Notes: a model not told the origin generated them from the letters alone. DNA of 56,964 nucleotides from Methylobacterium ajmalii (GCF_016613415.1 NZ_JACWCT010000118.1:1-56964), one strand, 5' to 3'; counted from the stretch's first letter, positions 18,531-27,119 are shown. Made by a program: numbers and translations.

Positions 18531-19364
18531 TCACTGCGTCGGCATCGTGCCGGTCGGAAAGAACAGCTGCTCGCCGCCGACCTTGAACGAGGCGATGGCC
18601 GCACGGCCGCGCTCGGAGGTCAGCCACTCGTGCCAGATCCGGGCGTCGGCCGCGTGGATCTGCGGGTTCTTCGCCGGGTTCACCAGGATCGAGCCGTAGG
18701 GGTTGAACAGCGAGGTATCGCCCTGGACCAGGATCGCGAGGTTCTGGCGGTTCTTGAAGTTGGCCCAGGTCGCCCGGTCGGTGAGGGTGTAGGCGTCCAT
18801 GGCGGCCGCGGCGTTCAGCGTCGGGCCCATGCCCTGGCCGAGCTCGCGGTAGCTCGCGCCCAATCCGCGGGCCTCGATGCCGGCCTTCTTCCACAGGCGC
18901 AGCTCGGTGCGGTGGGTGCCGCTGTCGTCGCCGCGGCTGGCGAACGGTGCCTTGGCCTTGGCGATGCGGGCGAGCGCCTCGGTCGCGTCGCGCCCGCCCT
19001 TGATGCCGGCCGGGTCGGCGGCCGGCCCGACGATCACGAAGTCGTTCGCCATCACGTCGCGGCGGTCGAGGCCGTGGCCCTCGGTCACGAACTTGTCCTC
19101 GCCGGCCCGGTCGTGGACGAGGAGCGCGTCGGCGTCGCCCTTGGCGCCGATGGCGAGCGCCTGGCCGGTGCCGACCGCGACGACCCGCACCGCGATGCCG
19201 GTCTCGCGCTGGAAGATCGGCAGGAGGTGGCCGAACAGGCCCGACTGCTCGGTCGAGGTGGTGGAGGCGAGCGTGATCGCCCGCTCCTGCGCGGCGGCGG
19301 GCAGGACGGGGGCGAGGGCGAGAAGCGCGGCGAGCGCGAGGCGGCGCGAGATCGGCAGGCTCAA
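18531..19364 (-). CDS. tupA: Tungstate ABC transporter substrate-binding protein TupA
   Basis: 277 residues with a signal peptide (ISRRLALAALLALAPVLPAAAQ). The mature start ITLASTTSTEQSGLFGHLLP and the segment SRGDDSGTHRTELRLWKKAG are the oxyanion-contact regions of TupA/WtpA-like periplasmic proteins. It binds tungstate in the periplasm for TupB. Start: TTG at 19364 has GGAG 8 bases upstream and puts the signal peptide at the N-terminus; an alternative GTG at 19448 would overlap the upstream stop as GTGA but give an odd 30-residue leader. Convergent with tupB rather than co-directional. Tungstate would serve enzymes such as tungsten formate dehydrogenase. Confidence 0.88.
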   Translation of the reverse strand: MSLPISRRLALAALLALAPVLPAAAQERAITLASTTSTEQSGLFGHLLPIFQRETGIAVRVVAVGTGQALAIGAKGDADALLVHDRAGEDKFVTEGHGLDRRDVMANDFVIVGPAADPAGIKGGRDATEALARIAKAKAPFASRGDDSGTHRTELRLWKKAGIEARGLGASYRELGQGMGPTLNAAAAMDAYTLTDRATWANFKNRQNLAILVQGDTSLFNPYGSILVNPAKNPQIHAADARIWHEWLTSERGRAAIASFKVGGEQLFFPTGTMPTQ

Positions 19365-19444
19365 GGGCGGGTCTCCGGTGGCGGTATCGGCCAGCGATAG
19401 CCCGCGGGCCGGCCGCGGCGCCAGGGCGATTCGCGGCCGGGGGA

Positions 19445-19726
19445 TCACCTCTTCGCGGGTGCCGCTGCCGCCGCGAGGCTGTTGGCGATCGTCGTCAGCA
19501 GGGCGGCGGCCTGGGTGGCGACCTCCGGTTCCTGCCCCTCCGCCGCCAGCCGGCGCTTGGTCTCGATCACGGTCTCGACCGCCTCGACGAGCTCCGCCGC
19601 CGGGACCGTCCCGTGCTCGACGAGGACCAGCATCAGGCTCTCGACCAGCATCAGGGCGGCCTGGGCCTCGGCGGCGTAGACCCGGTCCATCCCGGTCGGC
19701 TTCCCGTCGGGTTCAGGCTCCGACAT
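19445..19726 (-). CDS. Small helical protein of unknown function
   Basis: 93 residues, acidic N-terminus then amphipathic helices: AEAQAALMLVESLMLVLVEHG, AAELVEAVETVIETKRRLAA, ATQAAALLTTIANSLAAAAA. No signal peptide or motif recognised. ATG at 19726 overlaps the 3' end of the Crp/Fnr gene by 14 bases, so it is probably co-expressed with it. Similar small proteins downstream of Crp/Fnr regulators occur in related genomes; the function is unknown. Confidence 0.65.
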   Translation of the reverse strand: MSEPEPDGKPTGMDRVYAAEAQAALMLVESLMLVLVEHGTVPAAELVEAVETVIETKRRLAAEGQEPEVATQAAALLTTIANSLAAAAAPAKR

Positions 19727-20504
19727 CGCCGCCGCTCGTCCGCTCGCCGCCGCCGGCTTCCCGCACGCCGACGAATTCCGGCCGGCCGCGCTCCGAGATG
19801 TCGAGGAGCGGCCCGGCGATCCGCACGAGCGCGTCGAGGTCGCCGATCGTCACCCGGCGCCCGCGCATCGCGACGACGCCGTTCTCCCGGAACGAGCGCA
19901 GGACCCGGTTCACGTGGACGTTGGAGATGCCGAGATGGTCGCCGATCTGCTCCTGGGTCATCGGCAGGTCGTAGGCCTGCGCGTCGGGGGCGATGGTGCC
20001 CGAGAGGATCAGGCGGCCCCGGAAATCGACCAGCAGCATCGCCAGGCGCTCGTCGGCGCTGCCGCGGCCGAGGCCGACGACCCAGTTGTGCAGCCGGCGC
20101 TCCTCCTCGATCACCTGCCACATGCAGCGGGTGGCGAGGTCGGGGTCGCGCTCGTAGGCCTCGCGCAGGGTCCGGTGGTCGACCTGCTCGACCATCACCT
20201 CGGACAGGGCCTGCACGGCGTCGGGGCTGTGGGTGGCAAACAGGCTTTTGACCGCGAACAGGTCGCCGGGCAGGAAGATGAGGATGAACTGGCTGCGCCC
20301 GTCCTCCAGGGTGCGCAGGCGCCCGACCCAGCCCTTGCGCAGGCGGAAGATCGTGTCGTTCGGGCTGCCGGCCTCCACCAGCAGGCGGCCGGCCGGGTAG
20401 ATCCGGCCGGACCCGGCCATCACCCGGTCGAGCGCCACCTCGCCGCGACGCAGGGCCCCCAGGATCTCGGGCCGGTGCATCATGTAGCGGGCGGAATCGG
20501 GCAT
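19713..20504 (-). CDS. Crp/Fnr-family transcriptional regulator
   Basis: 263 residues. N-terminal cyclic-nucleotide-binding-type beta roll (about 20-140; GDLFAVKSLF in place of the cAMP-contact PGELFGE loop), dimer helix near 150, and C-terminal winged helix-turn-helix MTQEQIGDHLGISNVHVNRVLRSF near 190-213. No Fnr-type N-terminal cysteine cluster, so oxygen sensing by Fe-S is unlikely. The family includes many alphaproteobacterial stress and growth regulators; the signal is unknown. A TGTTC-T-GAACA palindrome lies 110 bases upstream of the start. Confidence 0.92.
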   Translation of the reverse strand: MPDSARYMMHRPEILGALRRGEVALDRVMAGSGRIYPAGRLLVEAGSPNDTIFRLRKGWVGRLRTLEDGRSQFILIFLPGDLFAVKSLFATHSPDAVQALSEVMVEQVDHRTLREAYERDPDLATRCMWQVIEEERRLHNWVVGLGRGSADERLAMLLVDFRGRLILSGTIAPDAQAYDLPMTQEQIGDHLGISNVHVNRVLRSFRENGVVAMRGRRVTIGDLDALVRIAGPLLDISERGRPEFVGVREAGGGERTSGGDVGA

Positions 20505-20613
20505 GGCGGCGGTGGGGTCCGGCGTGCGTCGCGAGGGGCGGCGCCCGGGAAGGACAGCGCCGATCGATCCGGGCTCTAGGGAGCCTCGGCCGCGGCGGCA
20601 TTCACCTGCGTTG

Positions 20614-20624
20614 TGTTCTGAACA
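20614..20624. promoter_or_regulatory. Short palindrome upstream of the Crp/Fnr gene
   Basis: TGTTC-T-GAACA, 11 bases, perfect. It is in the trmD/crp-like gap (20505-20649), upstream of the regulator on the minus strand. Possible autoregulatory or other operator; weak evidence. Confidence 0.25.
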
Positions 20625-20649
20625 GAGTCCGGTGGACGGCCCGTGCGAT

Positions 20650-21354
20650 TCAGCTGATCAGGTCCGGGCGCCGCTCGCGGGTGAGCCGGGCGGACTCCGC
20701 CGCCCGCCAGCGGGCGATGGCCGCGTGGTTGCCGCCGGTGAGCACCTCGGGGATCTCGCGCCCCTCCCACTCGCGCGGGCGGGTGTAGTGCGGATATTCG
20801 AGGCCGCCGCTCTCGAAACTCTCCTCGACGCCGGAGGCGTGCTTGCCCATCGTGCCGGGCAGGAGGCGCACGCAGGCGTCGAGCACTACCAGCGCCGCGG
20901 GCTCGCCGCCCGACAGGATGTAGTCGCCGATCGAGACCTCCTCGAGGCCGCGCCCGGCGATCACCCGCTCGTCGACGCCCTCGAACCGGCCGCAGACCAC
21001 GACGACGCCCGGCCCCTCGCTGAGCGCCCGGACGCGGGCTTGCGTGAGCGGGCGGCCGCGGGGGCTCATCAGCAGGCGCGGGCGGGGATCGTCGGGCGCG
21101 CAGGTGACGTCGATCGCCGCGGCGAGCACGTCGCAGCGCAGCACCATCCCGGCGCCGCCGCCGGCGGGCGTGTCGTCCACCGCCCGGTGCCGGCCGATCC
21201 CGTGGTCGCGGATGTTGCGCGCCTCCAGGCTCCAGGCCCCCCGCGCCAGCGCGTCGCCGGCGAGCGACAGGCCGAGATGGCCGGGGAACATCTCGGGGTA
21301 GAGCGTGAGGATCGTGGCGCGCCAGGGCGCGGCGGGGGAGGCGTCGCAGGTCAT
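20650..21354 (-). CDS. trmD: tRNA (guanine(37)-N1)-methyltransferase
   Basis: 234 residues, SPOUT fold. Methylates G37 of tRNAs that read CNN codons, preventing frameshifts. Motifs: [19 protein letters not shown] at the start, [32 protein letters not shown] and the knot [20 protein letters not shown] near 150. ATG at 21354. It is not next to rpsP, rimM or rplS, the usual operon partners, but the sequence looks complete. Confidence 0.96.
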   Translation of the reverse strand: MTCDASPAAPWRATILTLYPEMFPGHLGLSLAGDALARGAWSLEARNIRDHGIGRHRAVDDTPAGGGAGMVLRCDVLAAAIDVTCAPDDPRPRLLMSPRGRPLTQARVRALSEGPGVVVVCGRFEGVDERVIAGRGLEEVSIGDYILSGGEPAALVVLDACVRLLPGTMGKHASGVEESFESGGLEYPHYTRPREWEGREIPEVLTGGNHAAIARWRAAESARLTRERRPDLIS

Positions 21355-21406
21355 GCGGGTTGATGGCGCCGGAGGGGCGGGACGGTCAACCGGCCCGGCT
21401 CCATCC

Positions 21407-22795
21407 TCACGCCTCCTCGATCCGGCACAACTCGTCGACGGTCTTCAGGTAGGCCTTGGCGTCGAACTTCTTCAGGGTGTTCGGTCCAAGGTAGCGGACG
21501 GTGCCGAAAACCTTGCGCCGTCCCCAGGGCCGGTCGTGCAGGCCGAACAGCCAGGCGACGTTGGTGAAGGAGTTCGCGTCGCGCCCGTCGAGGAAGTAGC
21601 GGTTGTTGAGACGGAGCGCCACCGCGAACGCTTCCTCCGGCGAGGGCGACCATTCGAGGATCTTCTTGCCCCAGTACATGCGCAGGTGGTTGTGCATGTA
21701 GCCGGTGACGCGCATCTCGCGCATCGCGGCGTTCCAGTATTCGTCGTGGGTGCGCCCCTCGGCCAGCGCGTCCTCGTCGTAGAGGTGGGGGCGGGGATCG
21801 TCGGCATGCTCGGCCAGCGTCTTGCGCGACCAGTCCGGCAGGGCCGTATCGTAGGCCGCGTAGCCCGGATTGGTGTGGACGTGGTTCATTGCCAGCTCGC
21901 GCCGGACGATCAGCTCCTCGAGATAGGCCGCCCGGTCCTCCGGGCCGCCGGTCTTGGCCGCCTGCACCTTGAGGGCGATCGCCACCGGGGAGATCTGGCC
22001 GAAATGCAGGTAGGGGCTCATGTGCGAGGCCGCGCCCGCCTCGGGCTTGTTGCGCACCGTGCCGTACTCGCCGAACGGCCCGGCGAGGTAGGAAGCGAGG
22101 CGGCGATGCGCCTCGACCTCGCCGCCGCGGAAGCGCCGCACCGGCGGCACGTCGCGATCGAGCGTCATCGCGGCGAGCGCGGCGTCGGGATCGGAGACGT
22201 CGATGTCGCTCTTCAGGGACAGGTCTTCGGCCGAGTGCTTGACGGTGCGGGCCCGCAGGGACGCGAGATAAGGTTCCCAGGTCCGGTGCAGCTTCGGCCG
22301 AAGGGTGCGGGCGGCGAATTCGTGCTTGCCCGAGGCGACCTCGAGCGGCACCACCACGTCGCCCTCGACCTGGACCAGGCGGCCGTCGAACCCGGCCTCG
22401 ATCTCGGTGTACCACTGCTTCTGGATCGTCAGGTAGCCGCGGTCGAGGACCAGCATCGCGGCTTTCTTGCCTAAAGTCAGGGCAGCCTTCGCCGGGGTGG
22501 CGCGGCGCAGCACGAAGGCGATGCCCCGGCGCTCCAGGCCCGCCTTGGCGTCGGCGAGGCCCTGCAGCAGGAAAGCGTAGTGCCGGGCATTGGCCTCGGG
22601 GAAATGCGCGCCGCCGTCGAGGAGGCCGAACCCCGCCACGACCGGCAGCCCGAGGCGGTTGGCTTCCTCGACGGCGTATTCGAGGGCCGGGTTGTCGCGG
22701 CTGCGCATCCCCTGCTGCATCAGGTAGAGCAGGTAGGCGCCGTCCCGCGGCTCGACGTCCTTCAGAATCCGGATCCGCCCCGCCTGAATCGCCAT
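21407..22795 (-). CDS. Class II deoxyribodipyrimidine (CPD) photolyase
   Basis: 462 residues. Light-driven repair of cyclobutane pyrimidine dimers with FAD. Class II signature near the C-terminus: [38 protein letters not shown] and [20 protein letters not shown]. The N-terminal Rossmann domain would bind an antenna. ATG at 22795. It stands alone. With the uracil glycosylase and the LexA-controlled radical SAM gene, it makes the left half of the window rich in DNA repair functions. Confidence 0.95.
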   Translation of the reverse strand: MAIQAGRIRILKDVEPRDGAYLLYLMQQGMRSRDNPALEYAVEEANRLGLPVVAGFGLLDGGAHFPEANARHYAFLLQGLADAKAGLERRGIAFVLRRATPAKAALTLGKKAAMLVLDRGYLTIQKQWYTEIEAGFDGRLVQVEGDVVVPLEVASGKHEFAARTLRPKLHRTWEPYLASLRARTVKHSAEDLSLKSDIDVSDPDAALAAMTLDRDVPPVRRFRGGEVEAHRRLASYLAGPFGEYGTVRNKPEAGAASHMSPYLHFGQISPVAIALKVQAAKTGGPEDRAAYLEELIVRRELAMNHVHTNPGYAAYDTALPDWSRKTLAEHADDPRPHLYDEDALAEGRTHDEYWNAAMREMRVTGYMHNHLRMYWGKKILEWSPSPEEAFAVALRLNNRYFLDGRDANSFTNVAWLFGLHDRPWGRRKVFGTVRYLGPNTLKKFDAKAYLKTVDELCRIEEA

Positions 22796-22912
22796 GTCGT
22801 CGCCCGGATCCCGATGCTTGCCAGACCGGCGGAACTAGGCCGTGGCGAGGCGCGGTCCAGGGCGGCGCTGCGCCGCTGCCCGGAAAAGCGGCAGCGCTGC
22901 CACCAATGTCGC

Positions 22913-22941
22913 CTTGCCTTCTGGCGGGGCATCTCTATTTT
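22913..22941 (+). promoter_or_regulatory. Sigma70-type promoter for the predicted sRNA
   Basis: CTTGCC (22913-22918) and TATTTT (22936-22941) with a 17-base spacer, a good match to alphaproteobacterial vegetative promoters. Initiation would fall at about 22947-22949, exactly at the base of the first sRNA hairpin. Confidence 0.62.
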
Positions 22942-22946
22942 TTGCA

Positions 22947-23038
22947 GTGCGGGAACGCGATGGCGTCGCGCTCCCGCAGCCCTCTCTTTGGGCGTTTCCT
23001 CCCTAGACTTCGGGCCACTCGCGAGAGTGGCCTTTTTT
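22947..23038 (+). ncRNA. Predicted small RNA with CCUCC motif (mmgR/suhB/alpha-r14-like)
   Basis: About 92 nt. 5' hairpin: TGCGGGA (22948-22954) pairs with TCCCGCA (22972-22978), extended by CGCGA/TCGCG inside. A small GCCC/GGGC hairpin follows, then single-stranded TTTCCTCCCT (22995-23004), then a strong intrinsic terminator with six Ts. The UUUCCUCCCU element before a GGCC-type terminator is, as I recall, the hallmark of the suhB/mmgR (alpha-r14) trans-acting sRNAs of alphaproteobacteria; it is complementary to Shine-Dalgarno sequences, so translation repression by pairing is likely. It occupies most of the 383-base gap between the photolyase gene and 23179. The rest of that gap (23039-23178) shows nothing. 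Confidence 0.62.
23013..23038 (+). terminator. Rho-independent terminator of the sRNA
   Basis: GGCCACTC-GCGA-GAGTGGCC followed by TTTTTT: perfect 8-base stem, tetraloop and T-run. It is the best intrinsic terminator in the window and it reads on the plus strand with no protein gene upstream on that strand, which is why an RNA gene is inferred. Confidence 0.85.
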
Positions 23039-23178
23039 CTTGTACTGGTGCCTGCGGACCGGATCTCGATTGCTGTGCGGTGGAGCTTATGGCCGCGCTC
23101 CGCGTTGCCCCTCCGGCAATGGCCCGTCCCGTGCATCGCGGGAGGATCGGAGCCGGGCGTCAGGGGAGCGGTCGAACG

Positions 23179-23370
23179 ATGCGGCAATTCACGTTGCGGG
23201 TCGAGGAGAGCGGCGAAGGCTTGGTCTGCATCACCAGCCCGGAGATCAAGAGCCTGTTCGTGGCCGACGAGACCCTGGCCGGCGCGCTGGAGGCGGTGCC
23301 GAGCGTGGTCCGCGCGCTGATGCGCGAGGAGGGCCGCGGCACCCTGCCGGGCGAGGAGGCCGCCGAGTAG
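23179..23370 (+). CDS. Small HicB/DUF1902-like protein
   Basis: 63 residues, MRQFTLRVEESGEGLVCITS then SPEIKSLFVADETLAGALEAV. The strand-strand-'SPEI..L.V..ETL..AL..V'-helix order resembles the HicB/DUF1902 antitoxin fold, without a DNA-binding domain. AGGGGAG is 11 bases before the ATG. An open frame extends upstream to 22906, but it would run through the sRNA and terminator, so I take the internal ATG. No HicA or other toxin gene is adjacent, so it may be a stand-alone protein. Confidence 0.6.
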   Translation: MRQFTLRVEESGEGLVCITSPEIKSLFVADETLAGALEAVPSVVRALMREEGRGTLPGEEAAE

Positions 23371-23386
23371 GCGGCCCCCGCCGAGC

Positions 23387-24472
23387 TCAGCCCCTGGCTC
23401 GGGCCCGGATCATGAAGTTGTCGTAGGTATATTCCGCGACCTGGAACCACAGGTACTCTTCGTTGCGGAACGTCTTCAGCGCGTCGTAGACGCGCTTGAA
23501 GTCCGGGTTCTTGGCGCCGATCTCGGCATAGATGTCGTTCGCCGCCTTGAGGGCGGCCTCCATCACCTCCTGCGGGAAGGGCCGGAGCTGGGCGCCGCCG
23601 CCGACGAGCCGGCGCAGGGCCGCGGGGTTGCGGGCGTCGTACTTGGCCTGGAGGTCGCCGTTGACGGTCGCCGCCGCGCCCTGCGCGATCGCCCGGTAGC
23701 CCTTGGGCAGCTCGGCCCATTTCTGGGCGTTGAACCAGAAGTGCAGCATGGAGCCGCCCTCCCAGAAGCCCGGATAGTAGTAGAACGGCGCCACCTTGTT
23801 GAGGCCGAGCTTCTCGTCGTCGTAGGGACCGATCCACTCGGCGGCATCGAGGGTCTTGCCCTCCAGCGCCGCGTAGAGATCGGCGCCCGGCAGGGTCTGG
23901 GTCGCGACGCCGAGCTTCCCCATCACCTGGGCGCCGAGGCCGGCGATGCGGAAGCGCAGGCCCTGGAGGTCGGCGAGGCTCTTCACCTCGCGCCGGAACC
24001 AGCCGCCCATCTGGGTGCCGGTGTTGCCGCCGGGCAGGGCGTAGAGCTTGCTCTTCGCAAAGATCTCGTTGAACAGGTCGAGCGCCCCGCCCTGGAGCAT
24101 CCAGGCGTTCTGCTGGCGCGCGTTGAGGCCGAACGGTGCCGCGGTGGCGAGCGCGTAGGTCGGGTCGCGACCGACCTCATAGGCGGCGGCGGAATACGCC
24201 GCCTCGACGGTGCCGGAGCCGACCGCCTCAAGGAGAGCGGACGATCCGCCCGCCGGCGCCGCCGACACCTCGATCTGGAAGCGGTTGTCGGTCGCTTCGG
24301 CGACGAGGCGGGCGAAGAGCTCGGGGGCGCCGTAGAGCGCGTCGAGGTTGCGCGGAAAGGCGGAGTGCAGGCGCCAGCGCAGCTCGGGGGCGCTCTGCGC
24401 GACCGCCGGTGCCGCGAGGGCGGTGCCGCCGGCAAGGCCCAGCCCGGCCGTCAGGATGTCGCGACGCTTCAT
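23387..24472 (-). CDS. TRAP transporter solute-binding protein (DctP/TakP family), orphan
   Basis: 361 residues. Tat-style signal MKRRDILTAGLGLAGGTALAAP. The mature protein follows TakP-like 2-oxoacid/lactate TRAP binding proteins: LRWRLHSAFPRNLDALYGAP, GGNTGTQMGGWFRREVKSL with the carboxylate-binding Arg in LRFRIAGLGAQVM near 185, and EWIGPYDDEKLGL. It would capture an organic acid in the periplasm. No DctQ/DctM membrane genes accompany it; the only TRAP membrane genes in the window are matQM at 36-38 kb. ATG at 24472. Confidence 0.9.
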   Translation of the reverse strand: MKRRDILTAGLGLAGGTALAAPAVAQSAPELRWRLHSAFPRNLDALYGAPELFARLVAEATDNRFQIEVSAAPAGGSSALLEAVGSGTVEAAYSAAAYEVGRDPTYALATAAPFGLNARQQNAWMLQGGALDLFNEIFAKSKLYALPGGNTGTQMGGWFRREVKSLADLQGLRFRIAGLGAQVMGKLGVATQTLPGADLYAALEGKTLDAAEWIGPYDDEKLGLNKVAPFYYYPGFWEGGSMLHFWFNAQKWAELPKGYRAIAQGAAATVNGDLQAKYDARNPAALRRLVGGGAQLRPFPQEVMEAALKAANDIYAEIGAKNPDFKRVYDALKTFRNEEYLWFQVAEYTYDNFMIRARARG

Positions 24473-24580
24473 GCTCTCCCCATCGGAGGATCGATCCCGT
24501 GACGGGCCGCTCCGGGCCCGCCGGTCGAGAGGTAGGGCATCCGGCGCGAAAGCGCACCGGGGGCTGCCGAGGCCGGGTAC

Positions 24581-24606
24581 GGAGGCAGGGGGTGGAGGCA
24601 GGGGGT
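24581..24606. repeat. Two 13-base tandem repeats
   Basis: GGAGGCAGGGGGT occurs twice in direct succession in the gap 24473-24739 between divergent genes, followed by a third partial GGAG. Probably slippage; no function evident. Confidence 0.6.
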
Positions 24607-24739
24607 GGAGCCTTGGGCGGGTCCCGGCCGTCCCGGGAAAGACCTCGTCCGGGCGGGTGGCCTATGCTACCTCCCGGGTCCGATCCCGCGGGCTCGTCGC
24701 CCCGGGGCATCTAATCGGCCCTGCCGGAGCGACCCGACC

Positions 24740-25318
24740 GTGAAGCCCGAACCGATCTCCCTGCACACGGTCTGCGGCCTCGAGGAGCTGGGCCACCATT
24801 CGGCCCGCGGCGTCACCCACGTCCTGTCGATCCTCGACCCGGCCTGGCCCGAGCCCGAGGCCTTCGGCACCTACGACGCGCATCACCGCATCACCCTGCG
24901 CTTCCACGACATCATCGAGCCGACGGACGGGCAGATCCTGCCCGAGCGCCGCGACGTCGAGGCGATCCTGCGCTTCGGCGAGGAGCTGACGGCCGAGACC
25001 GCGCGGCGCAAGACGCACCTGCTCATCCATTGCCACGCCGGCATCTCGCGCTCCACCGCCGCGATGACGATGCTGCTGGGCCAGGCCCATCCGGACCTCG
25101 ACGCCGCCGCCGTGGTGGCAAAGGTCCATGCGCTGCGCGAAAAATCCTGGCCCAACGCCCGCATGATCGCCTTCGCGGACGAGGCGCTGGGCTACGACGG
25201 CACGTTGAACGAAGCGGTGCGCCGACTGCACGCCGAGCAGCTGCGGATCCGCCCGAACCTCGTCGAGCTGATGCGGGGCCTGGGGCGCGGGCGGGAGGTG
25301 GATGCGGCCCTGGCCTGA
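24740..25318 (+). CDS. Protein-tyrosine phosphatase family protein
   Basis: 192 residues. The P-loop signature HCHAGISRS (C-x5-R) is near residue 98, after strand KTHLLIH; the general-acid Asp may be in FHDIIEP near 58. Dual-specificity/atypical phosphatase fold, cytoplasmic. I chose the GTG at 24740 (VKPEPISLHTVCGLEELG), which puts the first beta strand at the N-terminus; the longer frame from 24605 is Pro/Gly-rich and unlikely. Substrate unknown. Divergent from the TRAP binding protein gene. Confidence 0.85.
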   Translation: MKPEPISLHTVCGLEELGHHSARGVTHVLSILDPAWPEPEAFGTYDAHHRITLRFHDIIEPTDGQILPERRDVEAILRFGEELTAETARRKTHLLIHCHAGISRSTAAMTMLLGQAHPDLDAAAVVAKVHALREKSWPNARMIAFADEALGYDGTLNEAVRRLHAEQLRIRPNLVELMRGLGRGREVDAALA

Positions 25319-25445
25319 CCGGCCCCACACCGAAGGTCGGCCCGCATCGGGGTGCGAGACGGAATATCAGCCCGGATCGTCCAGGCTGAGAGCGTGTTTG
25401 ATTGGCTGCTCGAGTCGATCAGGCGCCGACATTGCCGCTTCACCT

Positions 25446-25587
25446 CGTCATCCTGGGGCCGCGCAGCGGAACCCGGGATCCATAACCGCTGACGGTGGAG
25501 GATCAGGCGATCAGCGTTCCGTCTCTTCCTGCTTCGCCAGCGGTTATGGATCCCGGGTTCCCGGCTACGCCGGGCCCCAGGATGACG
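25446..25587. repeat. Long imperfect palindromic intergenic repeat
   Basis: Arms of about 45 bases: CGTCATCCTGGGGCC (25446-25460) pairs with GGCCCCAGGATGACG (25573-25587), and a 22-base inner arm at 25469-25490 pairs perfectly with 25539-25560 (both contain ATCCCGGGTTC or its complement). A 48-base loop separates them. It fills the middle of the 419-base gap 25319-25737, which has no gene otherwise. This is the form of REP/BIME-like extragenic palindromes common in Rhizobiales. Confidence 0.8.
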
Positions 25588-25737
25588 ATGGAGGGCCTTG
25601 GATCCACTCTCGCAATCAAACAGGCTCTGATACTTCGACTGTCATATCTTGTATCGTCCTTGCGTCACCTATTGTCGGTCGGTAAGACTCTCGCAGCTGG
25701 TCGATCGCGAATCCCAGCAACACGCGAGATACATTCG

Positions 25738-26148
25738 ATGCGAGCTCGACCCATCTTCTTGGCGGCCGGCCTCCTGTCTATGCTGCCGACAAGCGCATTC
25801 GCATGGCAGAGGCCCGTTCCCACCGTTGAAAAGGTCGTGAGGCCCGGGACGACTTTGAAGATCGGCTGGTTCATCTCCGTCGATCCGACATGCCGCTCGC
25901 TGGGTCCGATGACCGTCAACCTGATCGAGCCGCCCGAGAAAGGTCGGATCCTGGTCGAGCAGGGGCCGGAATTCTCGAGCTTCCCGCCCGGCAACCCGCG
26001 ATCGGCCTGCAACAAGCGGAAGACTTCGGCCACCCGCCTGATCTACAGCGTGCCGCCCGGTCCGGCGGACGACGACCGGTTCACCATCGAGATCGTGGAT
26101 TCCCTCGGCGATGCCAGGCGGGTGAACTACCACGTCGCGCTGCACTGA
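25738..26148 (+). CDS. Secreted hypothetical protein
   Basis: 136 residues with a clear signal peptide (MRARPIFLAAGLLSMLPTSAFA). The mature part looks beta-rich: VVRPGTTLKIGWFISVDPTC, GRILVEQGPEF, RLIYSVPPGPADDDRFTIEI and VNYHVALH; two Cys (DPTC, SAC) could form a disulfide. The final strand pattern resembles a small Ig-like domain, by inference only. No family recognised. The DNA just upstream (25600-25740) is unusually AT-rich for this genome, which hints at acquired DNA. ATG at 25738; the frame's upstream extension is unlikely. Confidence 0.7.
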   Translation: MRARPIFLAAGLLSMLPTSAFAWQRPVPTVEKVVRPGTTLKIGWFISVDPTCRSLGPMTVNLIEPPEKGRILVEQGPEFSSFPPGNPRSACNKRKTSATRLIYSVPPGPADDDRFTIEIVDSLGDARRVNYHVALH

Positions 26149-26306
26149 CCGGCAGCCGATCGGGTCCAAGCATTCCGGGTTCGCTGCCAGAGCGACGGCG
26201 GCCCGAACGCGCGGCCGCTCCCGCCTGTCCCAAGGCGAGCGGCGACAGGGGAATGCCCCGGGACACGGCTATCGCCGATCGCCCGGCATCAGCGGCGCGG
26301 GACCCG

Positions 26307-27119
26307 TCAACCGAGCACGTACCGCTCGATCGCCTCCGCGAACCCTTCCGCCTCGTTCGTCGCCGTCACGCGGGTCGCCGCCCGCTGCACCGCCTCGCTG
26401 GCGTTCCCCATCGCGATCGACAGGCCGGCGCGGGCGAACATCGCCGTGTCGTTCGCCATGTCGCCGAGCACCGCCACCTGGGCCAGCGGGATGTCCAGCT
26501 CCCCGGCGAGGCGGGCGACGAAATGGCCCTTGTCGACGTGGGGCGGGGTGACGTCGAGATAGTAGGCCTGCGAGCGGTGGACCGCGGCGCCTTCGCCGAT
26601 CTCTTTCGCAAGGCGCGGTTCGAGGGCGGCGAGCGCCGCGTGGTCGCGCGAGACCCCGACGAGCTTGGCGGCGCGGGCGAGATGGGGCGCGAGGTCGTCC
26701 ACCACACGCGGTTCGGCCTGGAGGGTGCGGCGCTCGAGATCGGTGTAGGCCCCGGCGGGATCGGTCAGGAGCCAGGCTCCCTCGGAAAACACCCAGAGGT
26801 CGACGCCCTCGGCGGAGAACCGCGCCGCGGCCTTGCGGGCCGCCGCCTCGGGGATGAGCACCTCGTCGACGAGCGAGAGGTCGGGCCGCACCACCGTCGA
26901 GCCGTTGAAGGCGCCCATCGGCAGGGTGAGCCCCAGGGGCTCGACCAGCGCGCGCAGGCCGATCGGCGGCCGGCTCGAGGCCACCGTGAAGGCGATGCCG
27001 CGCTCGCGCAGAGCGGCGATCGCCCGCATGGCACGGGGCGTCAGCCGCTTGTCGCCGGTGACGAGCGTGCCGTCGACGTCGGTGACGACGAGGCGGATCG
27101 GCGAGGGGGCGTTCGTCAT
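26307..27119 (-). CDS. Cof-type HAD-IIB hydrolase (sugar-phosphatase-like)
   Basis: 270 residues. HAD motif I VVTDVDGTLVTGDKRL (Asp nucleophile and D+2), motif II FTVASSRPP, motif III Lys in HVDKGHFVARL near 194 and motif IV LGDMANDTAMFARAG near 217. The cap is the IIB alpha/beta type. These enzymes dephosphorylate small metabolites such as sugar phosphates or FMN/PLP. ATG at 27119; 12 bases downstream of the membrane hydrolase gene, so probably one operon. Confidence 0.92.
   Translation of the reverse strand: MTNAPSPIRLVVTDVDGTLVTGDKRLTPRAMRAIAALRERGIAFTVASSRPPIGLRALVEPLGLTLPMGAFNGSTVVRPDLSLVDEVLIPEAAARKAAARFSAEGVDLWVFSEGAWLLTDPAGAYTDLERRTLQAEPRVVDDLAPHLARAAKLVGVSRDHAALAALEPRLAKEIGEGAAVHRSQAYYLDVTPPHVDKGHFVARLAGELDIPLAQVAVLGDMANDTAMFARAGLSIAMGNASEAVQRAATRVTATNEAEGFAEAIERYVLG

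Noticed and set aside
23179..23370. A HicAB-type toxin-antitoxin pair
   Set aside because: Only the HicB-like half is present; no small toxin gene with HicA, RelE or HigB features lies on either side.
16097..26148. Prophage, insertion sequence or integrative element
   Set aside because: No transposase, integrase or phage genes were found; the palindromic elements are non-coding and tiny.
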